A stretch of DNA of 64,000 bases from Thermococcus sp. (GTDB taxonomy: Archaea; Methanobacteriota_B; Thermococci; Thermococcales; Thermococcaceae), in contig NZ_JALVAO010000015.1 in assembly GCF_027011145.1 (NCBI RefSeq), forward strand, positions 1 through 64,000. Reading direction: 5' to 3'. The translations under genes were made by a program, and so were the position numbers. Below, in pieces: positions 51,623 to 59,626 of the stretch. Below the pieces are notes generated by a model. The model had not been told where the DNA came from. It saw nothing but the letters and a program-made list of their open reading frames with translations, and ran no database searches. Every line of letters begins with the position of its first letter. Positions within the stretch are counted from its first letter, which is position 1.

Positions 51623-52897
51623 TCAAACAACAACTCCCCGGAGATACGTGGAACCGGCCCAAGTAACTCTAGCCCTTGTGATTTCGCCGGATTTCCCTGA
51701 GTCGAGGATTATCTCCTTGTAGTTGAAGGTCCTCCCCTCGATTCCGCCCTTCTTTCCGGGGCCGTGGACGAGAACTTCAACCGTCTTTCCAGTGTAGGCT
51801 TTGTTAATCTCGTAGGCTATCTGAAGGCGAAGCCTGTGGAGAAGCCTTGAGCGCTCCTTTACGAGCCAGCCCGGCAACTGTTTCCATTTAGCGGCTATGG
51901 TTCCGGGCCTCGCCGAGTAGCGGGAGACGTTAACCTTGTCCGGCCTTATTCTCTTTACCAGCTCGACAGTGTTTTGGAACGCTTCATCGCTCTCCCCCGG
52001 AAAGCCAACTATGATGTCCGTGTTGAGGTTTAAGTTAGGGATTTTTCGCCGGAAGACCCTCACTATCTCCTCGAACTCTTCAACGGTGTAGTTCCTACCC
52101 ATTCTCCTGAGGATTTCATTGTCCCCGCTCTGGACCGGCAGGTGGAGAAAACGGTAGACCTTATCATTCAGGTAAGCCTCAACCAGCTCATCGAGGATTT
52201 TTATAGCGTGATTTGGGTTCATCATGCCTACTCTAACCCGGAAGTCACCTTCAATGGCCGTTATCTCGTCGAGAAGTTTTGCCAAGTTCGTTCCGATGTC
52301 GAAGCCGTAGCAACCGGTGTCCTCGCTTGAGAGAATAATCTCCTTATAGCCCCTCGCGAGCGCTTCCTTCACCCATTTAAGGATAAGCTCGGGTTTGTAG
52401 CTCTTCAGAACGCCCCTCGCGAAGCGCGTCGCGCAGTAAGTGCAAGCGTTCAGACAGCCCTCTCCTATCGGAATCACGAAGGAAACGCCCGGCTTCCACA
52501 GCCTGGGAAGTTCGAGCTTGTCAATGTTCCTCTCTCGCCAGCCCTCGACGCTTATAAGCTTCCCCCCACGCTCGGCCACGCTTATCGCTTCGGCGATTCT
52601 GTCTATGCTCTTAACCCCGAGGATTCCGGAAACGCGGGGGTCTATGGCTTTAGGATTCACGTGGACGAGACAGCCCGTTGCTATGACCCTCTTCCCCGAA
52701 TCTATGAGCTCCCTTATTCGCCTCGCCATCTTGAGCTCCGTTGGGTCTTTGACGGCGCAGGTGTTTACAACAACGTAGTCCGCTTTCTCCGGACTCTCAG
52801 CCAGCTCATAGCCGGCTCTAAGCAGAATGGCTTCCATAATCTCGCCATCGGCCCTGTTCCTTGAACAGCCGTAGCTCTCGACGTAAACCCTGACCAT
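51623..52897 (-). CDS. tRNA threonylcarbamoyladenosine methylthiotransferase (radical SAM)
   Basis: A 424-residue methylthiotransferase. N-terminal UPF0004 domain with cysteines in ESYGCSRNRAD, VVVNTCAVKD and VIATGCLVH; radical-SAM motif GEGCLNACTYCATRFARG near 148; HLPVQSGDNEILRRMGRNYT near 255; C-terminal TRAM-like segment (TGKTVEVLVHGPGKKGGIEG). It methylthiolates t6A at position 37 of tRNAs reading ANN codons, as in the archaeal MtaB/CDKAL1 group. Its stop is about 160 bases from the secreted-protein start. Confidence 0.93.
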   Translation of the reverse strand: MVRVYVESYGCSRNRADGEIMEAILLRAGYELAESPEKADYVVVNTCAVKDPTELKMARRIRELIDSGKRVIATGCLVHVNPKAIDPRVSGILGVKSIDRIAEAISVAERGGKLISVEGWRERNIDKLELPRLWKPGVSFVIPIGEGCLNACTYCATRFARGVLKSYKPELILKWVKEALARGYKEIILSSEDTGCYGFDIGTNLAKLLDEITAIEGDFRVRVGMMNPNHAIKILDELVEAYLNDKVYRFLHLPVQSGDNEILRRMGRNYTVEEFEEIVRVFRRKIPNLNLNTDIIVGFPGESDEAFQNTVELVKRIRPDKVNVSRYSARPGTIAAKWKQLPGWLVKERSRLLHRLRLQIAYEINKAYTGKTVEVLVHGPGKKGGIEGRTFNYKEIILDSGKSGEITRARVTWAGSTYLRGVVV

Positions 52898-52939
52898 CGG
52901 AGCGGGCTGATGGAAGGGGTTTAAAAAAGTTTAGAAAAA

Positions 52940-53963
52940 CTAACGGGTATTAACACTAAGAACAAGAACGTTGCTCTGTTCGTTGATAAAACGAAGATTT
53001 ACATTTTCAATATCTGGAGGATAGTCCAATGGCTCATATGGGTAAGCAAAATACAGAAGAACTAATCGGTGTGTACTATCTGCTGGCAATCTCAAGGTTA
53101 TTGGAACTGAAACAATTTCATTCTTGTGTAAATATCCAAAGTACACAGTTCTATTTCCTATAGGGATCTGCTTGTAATCCAAGAATTGAACGAGAGCAAA
53201 GGTTTGAAGGTTATCCTCTGTATTGCCTATTACCGCGAAATATTTTAACGTTGAAGATTGATTTACAGAAACTTTATACCAAATAGTATTACCACAAGCT
53301 TTTTTTGTTAATAAGAGATATGCATCCAACTCCGTGTTGTTTTTTGTGCACAATAAAGGACGCTCAAAAAAGGGAAGTCTCAAGATTGGTTCACCTGCGA
53401 TAAGTTGAAGTCTAAAACCGTAGAGAATGTGGGAGTCCTGTTCCTCAGTTGAGTATGGACTCGGGAAGACGCCCACAAATACGTCATGCCATCCATCTGA
53501 CACATTTGGGATTTTAAATCTAAAAAACCTATATTCCATATTCCCTAAAGTTACATAGTGAGTAAGATTGAGCTTGCCATCGAGGTAAAAAGGAATTTCC
53601 TTATAATCAAGGAGCACGAAAACGAGATAATCATTCTTTTTTGCATTTGCAAGAAAAACATAACCAGAGAAAGAACTATTAACATGATACACCGCTCTTT
53701 TAAAAATTCCATCAGGATAACTTGGTTTAGAGTAGAGACCAAAGCCAAAGTAATTAGGTCGAGATCTCATTAGTTCATTAAGAGAATAATTGCCCACAGT
53801 AAGGTTCTCACTTAAGGAAGACTGTGATGAGACCATATTAAAAGAGGAAGCTTTAGAGCCCTTCTCTGGAAGGGTACTAGTTTTTTCGTAATACAAATTG
53901 TAGACAATTAAGCTACATATCAATATACTCAAAAAAAATAGTAACAAAAAGGGCACGTTTCAT
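52940..53963 (-). CDS. membrane-anchored or secreted protein, frameshifted in a T-run near its start
   Basis: About 340 residues with an N-terminal hydrophobic segment and an extracellular, strand-rich, sequon-bearing chain (NLTVGNYSLNEL, AVYHVNSSFSGYVFLA, WYKVSVNQSSTLKYFAVIG), ending FINEQSNVLVLSVNTR. No family recognised. The only well-placed ribosome site (GAGGTGAG, 53968-53975) serves ATG 53963, but that frame leaves the main one: after 11 codons an 8-T run (53938-53931) and a stop five codons later cut it. One T fewer joins the ATG to the main frame. A GTG at 53956 keeps the main frame but is 11 bases from the ribosome site. Codon use is A/T-rich, unlike neighbours. Confidence 0.6.
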
Positions 53964-53968
53964 AAAAC

Positions 53969-54444
53969 TCACCTCGAGACGCTTACGGTTAACTCAGGAT
54001 ACCAGTTCTGAAATCTGGCATCTTCAAACCAGTAATTAGTCGTTGCAAGATACCTTTCGTAATGTGCCCTATCACTCCAAACATCACTTGCATACCAGCC
54101 ATTCCATTCATCATGCCTGCCCCGATGAACAATATGCCATTCTAAGTCATAATAGGCTTTTACAGTACTCTCAAGACCTATGTGATCAATATTAAAAGGA
54201 TTGCCTTTATCAGTCCTAGATTCAGCGTTTGAAGAGAAATAAACAGTTTTCCTGAAAATTCCTTTAATGTATATTGTAGCACTAGCCCTCCAGATAACTG
54301 TTGTAGAAGCTGAAAGAATACTTGCATCTTTAGTCCACTTGGCCCACGAGTGTACATTTGCAATACTTTGGGTATTAGCCATGGCAAAGCCACTGCTTAG
54401 CACTACAAAAAAACAAAACCAACAAATATGTATTTTGAGGTCAT
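53969..54444 (-). CDS. secreted aromatic-rich protein, frameshifted in a T-run in its signal peptide
   Basis: A 140-150-residue protein whose mature part is rich in Trp and Tyr (SWAKWTKDASILSAST, AYYDLEWHIVHRGRHDEWNG, RYLATTNYWFEDARFQNWYP). ATG 54444 has GGTGG six bases ahead and a TATA-like CTTAAATAG (54478-54486), but the frame runs into TAG after a 7-T run (54413-54407). One extra T would give a textbook signal peptide beginning MTSKYIFVGFVF and ending SSGFAMA. The in-frame GTG at 54403 is the longest intact reading frame. The stop overlaps the ribosome site of the next gene, so the two are an operon. No family recognised. Confidence 0.6.
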
Positions 54445-54545
54445 CTTAGACCACCAATATCAAGAAGAGACATCATACTATTTAAGATTTTTTTCTTTGA
54501 ATTTTAAAAGAAAATGAACTAAAAGAGTACCAACACACCGAGACA

Positions 54546-54773
54546 TCACTCGATGACTGAAGCGAAAGCGAACTTCCTCTTGACGGAGTTAATCACAATC
54601 TCGACTTCGTCCCCGACCTGAGTGTTCGGGACGAACACAACGAAGCCCTGAATCTTGGCGATTCCATCTCCACCCTTGCCAAGGCTCTCAATCTTAACGG
54701 TGTAGCGCTCTCCAACCTTAACAGGGGCCTCGTTTCCATAGTTTCTTCCATATCCATATCTATCTCCGTACAT
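54546..54773 (-). CDS. TRAM-domain protein
   Basis: A 75-residue TRAM-domain protein: Gly/Tyr-rich head ([17 protein letters not shown]) and a TRAM beta-barrel ([32 protein letters not shown]...[23 protein letters not shown]). Stand-alone TRAM proteins are RNA chaperones that stimulate translation and respond to temperature in archaea. ATG 54773 is preferred. A TATA-like AAAGCTTTATATACTC at about 54845-54860 gives a leader of 40-50 bases containing a strong hairpin (54798-54825), which may be its own regulator. Confidence 0.9.
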   Translation of the reverse strand: MYGDRYGYGRNYGNEAPVKVGERYTVKIESLGKGGDGIAKIQGFVVFVPNTQVGDEVEIVINSVKRKFAFASVIE

Positions 54774-54797
54774 ACACAACACAACCTACAGACTTCT

Positions 54798-54825
54798 GGA
54801 ACTCTCTCACCCTGAGAAGAGTCCC
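54798..54825 (-). promoter_or_regulatory. 5' leader hairpin of the TRAM gene
   Basis: On the minus-strand RNA GGGACTCT pairs with AGAGTTCC (eight pairs, one G-U), continues past a single bulged T into CTCA/TGAG, and closes with a GGG loop: twelve pairs within 28 bases. The G-U pair is an A-C mismatch on the other strand, so the fold belongs to the mRNA of the TRAM gene. It ends about 24 bases before the ATG. Could be an RNA thermometer, an autoregulatory chaperone-binding site or a leader stabiliser. Confidence 0.6.
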
Positions 54826-54904
54826 ACTGGGCGGTCGGGTCGAGAGTATATAAAGCTTTGGGTTTCTTCGCCGGGAAACAAAAACGTCGTGATTAAAACC
54901 TTTC

Positions 54905-54937
54905 GTTAGAAACGGATAACTCAAAAAAGCGTTTAAA
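54905..54937 (+). promoter_or_regulatory. putative SurR half-site and shared promoter block ahead of fdhA
   Basis: GTTAGAAAC (54905-54913) fits the GTTn3AAC core of SurR sites, and AAAAAAGCGTTTAAA (54923-54937) resembles AAAAAAGCGTTTTAA at the mbh promoter (59553-59567). Both regions also hold TTCGTTAG (54902-54909 and 59463-59470). No third GTT at the consensus distance, so SurR binding is uncertain. A TATA-like AAATTTAAAG is near 54950. Confidence 0.45.
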
Positions 54938-55003
54938 CATTCTTTTCCTAAATTTAAAGTGGGGAGGAGAATTCAAAACGAACACAGGAGCGGGGGTGGT
55001 AAC

Positions 55004-57106
55004 TTGAGGGTCCCCGTCGTTTGTCCGTACTGCGGGGTTGGGTGCAGGCTCTACATCGAAAAAACTCCCGAAGGTTACAGGCTGGATTACGCTGACGATA
55101 TACCGGGCATTCCGAACGAGAACGGAAGCCTCTGCCCGAAGGGGAACGCCGTTCTCGATTTGCTCTCAAAGGACAGGCTGAAAAAACCTCTCAAGGCAAA
55201 GGAAGAGGGAAAGTTCGTCGAGGTAAGCTGGAGCGATGCTATTAAAGAGGTCGCCGAGAGACTAAGGGAAATAGCCAGAGACGACCCCAACCAGCTCATG
55301 TTCTTCGGCTCGGCCAAAACATACAACGAGCCCAACTACCTGATTCAAAAGCTGGCCAGAATGCTCGGAACCAACAACATCGACCACTGCGCGAGGCTCT
55401 GCCACTCCTCGACGGTTGCGGGCCTGAAGGCCGTCTTCGGTGCCGGAGCCATGACCAACACCTACCGCGACATCGAGATGGCGGACGTGATAGTGATTTG
55501 GGGTCACAACTACGCTGAAACCCACCCGGTCGGCTTCCGCTACGTCCTCAAGGCCAAGGAGAGGGGAGCAAAAGTCATCGTCGTTGACCCGCGCTATACA
55601 AGAACCGCCTGGTTCTCGGACATGTTCCTCCAGCTTTATCCCGGAACAGACATAGCCCTCGCCAACGGCATGATGCACGTTATAATAAAACACGGCCTCT
55701 ACGACAAGGATTTCGTTGAAAAAAGAACCGTTGGCTTCTCAGAGCTGAAGAAGACCGTAGAGAAGTACCCCCTCAAGAGGGTGGAGGAGATAACCAGCGT
55801 CCCTGCAGAGCTGATAGAGGAAGCCGCGGTAACGTTCGCCAGGGCCGAAAACGCTGTCATAACGTGGGCAATGGGATTAACACAGTCGGTTCACGGCTAC
55901 GACAACGTCAGGGCCGTTGCGACGCTCATAGCGATAACCGGGCACATAGGAAAGCCCGGAAACGGTGCATCACCCATGCGTGGCCAGAACAACGTTCAGG
56001 GTGCCTGTGACCTGGGTGTTCTTCCAAACGTCTTTCCCGGCTACCGGCCGGTAACGGACCCCGAAGAGAGGAAAGCCTTCGAAAAATTCTGGGGGGTTCA
56101 GCTCAGCGGTGATGTGGGCCTTACAACGGTCGAGGCGACCCATGAAGCGCTGAGGGGCAGGCTTAGGGCCTACTACATAATGGGTGAAAATCCCGTCATA
56201 AGCGAGGCCAACTCAAGGAACGTCCTCAGGGCCCTTAGAAAGCTCGAATTCCTCGTCGTGCAGGACATCTTCCCCACAGAGACAACGAGATTGGCGGACA
56301 TCGTTCTGCCCGCAACCTCGATGCTCGAAAACGAGGGTTCCCTCACCAACACGGAGAGGCGCGTGCAGTGGAGTTTCAAGGCCATAGAACCGCCGGGGGA
56401 AGCGAGGCCAGACTGGTGGATAGTGAGCGAGATAGGAAAGGCGGTTGGCTTCACGGAAAGTGGAGCGAAGGGCTTCAACTACACCTCCCCGGAGGAGATA
56501 CTGAGGGAGATAAACGCAATCGTTCCCCAGTACAGGGGGATAACGCCCGAGAGACTCAAGAAAAACCTCGCCGGAATCCACTGGCCGTGTCCGAGCGAAG
56601 ACCACCCGGGAACGAGGGTTCTCTACACCGAGAGGTTCTTAACACCCGACGGGAAGGCCCATCTGGCTTCCGTTGAGCACAGACCACCCGCGGAAACGCC
56701 TGACGAAGAATACCCGCTGATTCTGACGACGATGCGATACGTCGGGCACTTCCACACGCTGACCATGACCGGGAGGAGCGAGCTCCTGAGGAAGCGCTGG
56801 AGGGAGCCTTTCCTCGAGGTTCACCCGAATGATGCGGAGCGCTTTGAGCTAAAAGACGGGGAATGGGCGCTCATCGAGACCAGACGTGGCAGGTACGTGG
56901 CGAGGGTGAAAGTGACGAAGGCGGTGAAGCCCGGCGTGGTTGCTATTCCATGGCACTGGGGGGCCAACGTCCTGACGAACGATGCCCTCGACCCGGTTTC
57001 AAAAATCCCGGACACCAAGGCATGCGCCTCTCGAGTCAAGGCCATTAGCGATGCCGAGGCGAAGCGTATTTTGGAGGAGCTCAGGAACGAGGGGGTGGTA
57101 GCGTGA
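55004..57106 (+). CDS. fdhA: formate dehydrogenase catalytic subunit (Mo/W, Cys-type)
   Basis: A 700-residue molybdo/tungstopterin oxidoreductase. An N-terminal 4Fe-4S site (CPYCGVGC...GSLCPKG, near 6-46), active-site segment DHCARLCHSSTVAGLKAVFGAGAMTN near 130, where Cys-His (LCHS) replaces the Sec-His of E. coli FdhF, then cofactor domains with SPMRGQNNVQGACDLG and a C-terminal barrel with VIPWHWG-type PWHWGANVLTNDALDP. It oxidises formate to CO2 (or the reverse). TTG 55004 with GGGGGTGG is chosen; the frame opens earlier. It begins a five-gene operon with overlaps. Confidence 0.9.
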   Translation: MRVPVVCPYCGVGCRLYIEKTPEGYRLDYADDIPGIPNENGSLCPKGNAVLDLLSKDRLKKPLKAKEEGKFVEVSWSDAIKEVAERLREIARDDPNQLMFFGSAKTYNEPNYLIQKLARMLGTNNIDHCARLCHSSTVAGLKAVFGAGAMTNTYRDIEMADVIVIWGHNYAETHPVGFRYVLKAKERGAKVIVVDPRYTRTAWFSDMFLQLYPGTDIALANGMMHVIIKHGLYDKDFVEKRTVGFSELKKTVEKYPLKRVEEITSVPAELIEEAAVTFARAENAVITWAMGLTQSVHGYDNVRAVATLIAITGHIGKPGNGASPMRGQNNVQGACDLGVLPNVFPGYRPVTDPEERKAFEKFWGVQLSGDVGLTTVEATHEALRGRLRAYYIMGENPVISEANSRNVLRALRKLEFLVVQDIFPTETTRLADIVLPATSMLENEGSLTNTERRVQWSFKAIEPPGEARPDWWIVSEIGKAVGFTESGAKGFNYTSPEEILREINAIVPQYRGITPERLKKNLAGIHWPCPSEDHPGTRVLYTERFLTPDGKAHLASVEHRPPAETPDEEYPLILTTMRYVGHFHTLTMTGRSELLRKRWREPFLEVHPNDAERFELKDGEWALIETRRGRYVARVKVTKAVKPGVVAIPWHWGANVLTNDALDPVSKIPDTKACASRVKAISDAEAKRILEELRNEGVVA

Positions 57107-57573
57107 CCGGAATCCTGATTGACCCCGGCAAGTGCATAGCATGCAGGGCCTGCGAAGTTGCCTGTGAGAGGGAACACGGGAGGAGCTTCATCACGGTCTT
57201 TGAGTTCGAAGGCTCGGCAGTACCCCTCAACTGTCGCCACTGCGAGAAGGCGCCGTGCATAGAGGCCTGCCCAACTGGAGCGCTTTTCAGGGATAAAGAC
57301 GGGGCTGTGATGGTAGACGTCAAGAAGTGCATAGGGTGCGATATGTGTCTCCTGGCGTGTCCCTTTGGAATACCTGAAATGGCTGGAAAAATCATGGTAA
57401 AGTGCGACCTCTGTCCTGAAAGAAGGGCCGAGGGGAAGCTCCCCCTCTGCGTCCAGACCTGTCCAACGAGAGCGCTAACCTACGAAGAGCCCAACGAGTT
57501 CTCCGTAAGGAGGAGAAAGTCCTACGCCGAGAGAATCGCCCTCAGGAGGGCCCATGATGTTCCCCAACTTTGA
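57103..57573 (+). CDS. formate-dehydrogenase-associated 4x[4Fe-4S] ferredoxin-like protein
   Basis: A 156-residue HycB/FdhB-like electron carrier. The cysteines fall into four clusters: CIACRACEVAC, CRHCEKAPCIEACP, CIGCDMCLLACP and CDLCPERRAEGKLPLCVQTCP. It carries electrons between FdhA and the flavoprotein or another acceptor. The GTG start overlaps the fdhA stop (GTGA), so translation is coupled. A closely similar protein is encoded at 58977-59429. Confidence 0.9.
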   Translation: MTGILIDPGKCIACRACEVACEREHGRSFITVFEFEGSAVPLNCRHCEKAPCIEACPTGALFRDKDGAVMVDVKKCIGCDMCLLACPFGIPEMAGKIMVKCDLCPERRAEGKLPLCVQTCPTRALTYEEPNEFSVRRRKSYAERIALRRAHDVPQL

Positions 57574-57922
57574 CTGGGAAAAATGCATAGGCTGTATTGC
57601 CTGCGTAAGAACCTGCAGAGGCGGGGCTTTGAGCTACACCGACAGAGAGGGAATCAGGACGATAACCTTTGAGCCCGGGCTCTGCGACGGTGATTTGCTC
57701 TGCCTCGAGGTCTGTCCGGTTGGAGCGATAGAGCCCTCCCCCAAATCCAGTGGTGACTCGGCAACGTTTCCCCTAGCCCGGTGTGAAAACTGCGGTAAAC
57801 TGACAGATTTCACGGTTAAAGAGGTCGAATGGGGGAAGGAGAGGGGTCTTTTCGATGTTTTCCTGTGTCCGGAATGTAGAAGGGTCGAATCGGCAAAGAG
57901 GATAGGGGAGGGATTTGAATGA
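57554..57922 (+). CDS. 4Fe-4S ferredoxin-like protein with extra Cys pairs
   Basis: A 122-residue protein: CIGCIACVRTCRGGAL and CDGDLLCLEVCPVGAI look like two 4Fe-4S motifs, with the second modified (CxxxxxC spacing), and CENCGKLTDF...CPECRRVE provides a separate CxxC pair set that may bind zinc. Starts ATG 57554 (or 57557) behind GGAGGG, within the end of the preceding gene. Between a ferredoxin and a flavoprotein gene, it probably belongs to the electron-transfer chain of the fdh complex. Confidence 0.82.
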   Translation: MMFPNFDWEKCIGCIACVRTCRGGALSYTDREGIRTITFEPGLCDGDLLCLEVCPVGAIEPSPKSSGDSATFPLARCENCGKLTDFTVKEVEWGKERGLFDVFLCPECRRVESAKRIGEGFE

Positions 57923-58980
57923 ACGGCATAAACTTCGCCTTTCACTGCCTTGAGAGGCCGGAGCCGAGCGGAAAAAGGGTCGCGATAATAGGGTCAGGAC
58001 CCGCGGGACTTTCCGCGGCCGGCTATCTGGCCTGCAAGGGACATGAAGTCCACGTTTACGACAAACTGCCCGAACCGGGTGGACTTATGCTCTTCGCCAT
58101 TCCAGAGTTCAGGATTTCTGTTGAGAGAGTCAGGCTCGGCTACAGGGATTTGATGGAACGAATGGGGGTGAAGTTCCACACGGGTGTCAAGGTTATCTCG
58201 GGCGAAAGAAGGGACGAGGGAGACGAGTTCGTTGAGAAAACGATTGATTTCGAGGAGCTTGTAGAGAGCTTCGACGCGGTTCTCATTGCAACGGGAACAT
58301 GGAAGTCATGGGTTGCAGACATCCCCGGAATCGAGCTTGAGGGAGTCTTCAAGGCCCTTGAGTACCTATTCAAAATAAAGAGCGCCAAACTCGGCCACAT
58401 GGGCTGGAGCAAAGTCCCGGAGATAAAAGGCAAGCGCGTGATGGTTGTCGGGGCAGGGCATACGGCCTGCGACGTTGCAATGGAGAGCCTTCTTCTTGGA
58501 GCAGAGAAGGTCTACATGAGCTACCGCAGGACGATAAGGGAAGCCCCTGCAGGAAGCTACGAGATAAACCTTCTCCGCGAAAAGGGCGTTGAGTGGCTCG
58601 AACTGACGATGCCGAAGAGAATCCTCGGAGAGAACGGAAGGGTGAAGGCCGTTGAGCTCGTCAGAACAAAACTCAGCGAGCCCGATGAGACCGGAAGGAG
58701 AAGACCAGTACCGATAGAGGGGAGCGAGTTCACGGTTGAGGTTGACTACGTGGTCTGTGCCATGGGACAGATTCCAACACCGCCCTTTGGGGAGAACGTC
58801 GGAATAGCGACAGATAGAAAGGGCAGAATCGTCGTTGATTCCCGGCACATGACGAGCAGGGAAGGTGTCTTCGCGGCCGGGGACGTTGTTCTCGGCCCTT
58901 CGCTTGTTGGTAGGGCAACGAGGGACGGCCTATACGCGGCGCGCGATATTCATCTCTGGCTTACGGGGGTGAGAGCATGA
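57919..58980 (+). CDS. GltD/NfnB-like FAD-NAD(P) oxidoreductase of the fdh operon
   Basis: A 353-residue flavoprotein with FAD site VAIIGSGPAGLSAAGYLACKG (near 22-42), PGGLMLFAIPEFRI, a second dinucleotide site VMVVGAGHTACDVAMESLLLG (near 175) and GVFAAGDVVLGP (near 315). It is the family of glutamate synthase small subunit, sulfide dehydrogenase and Nfn beta subunits, which link NAD(P)H to Fe-S carriers. In this operon it probably couples formate oxidation to NAD(P) or accepts from ferredoxin. ATGA overlaps both neighbours. Confidence 0.88.
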   Translation: MNGINFAFHCLERPEPSGKRVAIIGSGPAGLSAAGYLACKGHEVHVYDKLPEPGGLMLFAIPEFRISVERVRLGYRDLMERMGVKFHTGVKVISGERRDEGDEFVEKTIDFEELVESFDAVLIATGTWKSWVADIPGIELEGVFKALEYLFKIKSAKLGHMGWSKVPEIKGKRVMVVGAGHTACDVAMESLLLGAEKVYMSYRRTIREAPAGSYEINLLREKGVEWLELTMPKRILGENGRVKAVELVRTKLSEPDETGRRRPVPIEGSEFTVEVDYVVCAMGQIPTPPFGENVGIATDRKGRIVVDSRHMTSREGVFAAGDVVLGPSLVGRATRDGLYAARDIHLWLTGVRA

Positions 58981-59429
58981 AGCTCCTCGTCGATTTCAAC
59001 GCCTGCATAGGTTGCGAAACCTGCGAAGCGGTGTGCGACTTCATCCACGACGGAAGGCCTAACATAAGGGTCGTCTTCGCGAGCAACGGTGTTGGCGTTC
59101 CGATTAACTGTCGCCACTGTGAGGAAGCGCCCTGTATGGCCGTCTGTCCCGTGAACGCGATTACCCGCGATAAAGACGGGGCCGTGATAATAAACCAAGA
59201 GACGTGCATAGGATGTCTCATGTGCCTCTCAGTGTGCCCTTTTGGAGCGATAAGCTACGAGCCCGTCGTTAAGGTCGTCTACAAGTGCGATATGTGCGCC
59301 GAGAGAAGGGCCAAAGGACTGAAGCCGGCCTGCCACGAGATGTGTCCCGCTAACGCTATCTACTACGGACCCGGAGATGGGGAGGAGAAGAGGATAAAAG
59401 TCGCAGAGATAATCGCACGGAACCTCTGA
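58977..59429 (+). CDS. 4x[4Fe-4S] ferredoxin-like protein (fdh operon)
   Basis: A 150-residue polyferredoxin similar to that at 57103: CIGCETCEAVC, CRHCEEAPCMAVCP, CIGCLMCLSVCP and CDMCAERRAKGLKPACHEMCP. It differs mainly in its N-terminal DFIHDGRPNIRVVFASNG. Two paralogous carriers in one operon suggest distinct docking partners, e.g. one for FdhA and one for the flavoprotein or hydrogenase. It closes the fdh operon; a 197-base gap follows. Confidence 0.9.
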   Translation: MKLLVDFNACIGCETCEAVCDFIHDGRPNIRVVFASNGVGVPINCRHCEEAPCMAVCPVNAITRDKDGAVIINQETCIGCLMCLSVCPFGAISYEPVVKVVYKCDMCAERRAKGLKPACHEMCPANAIYYGPGDGEEKRIKVAEIIARNL

Positions 59430-59506
59430 ATTTCCAGACATATCCACCGAAAACCGTTAAAGTTCGTTAGTGCTTACAATAAAACATGAAAGCTCCTAAA
59501 CCTTTG

Positions 59507-59523
59507 GTTTACAACAAGGTGTT
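59507..59523 (+). promoter_or_regulatory. SurR binding site upstream of mbh
   Basis: GTTTACAACAAGGTGTT matches the extended SurR consensus GTTn3AACn5GTT exactly. It is about 25-30 bases upstream of the TATA-like GAGCTTTAAAAAAG and about 100 bases before the mbhA start. SurR activates hydrogenase genes in the absence of sulfur in P. furiosus and T. kodakarensis, and this arrangement fits activation. Confidence 0.85.
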
Positions 59524-59552
59524 TCCTACCTTTTTTTACCAAACTGAGCTTT

Positions 59553-59567
59553 AAAAAAGCGTTTTAA
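59553..59567 (+). promoter_or_regulatory. mbh TATA-region block shared with the fdhA promoter
   Basis: AAAAAAGCGTTTTAA; nearly the same block occurs at 54923-54937 upstream of fdhA. The left end (CTTTAAAAAAG) probably contains the mbh TATA box. Its recurrence may be coincidence of A/T-rich promoters or a shared control element. Confidence 0.4.
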
Positions 59568-59626
59568 GTCAGAAAGAGAAGTTTCAAATCGAGAGTAAAG
59601 GAAAGCGTTAATGCGGAGGTGGTAGC

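Noticed and set aside
53954-53956. GTG as the natural start of the 53-kb gene
   Set aside because: It keeps the frame, but the ribosome site is 11 bases away and fits the ATG at 53963 much better; kept only as an alternative.
55004-57106. selenocysteine in FdhA
   Set aside because: The active-site segment reads LCHS with an ordinary Cys codon; no in-frame TGA.
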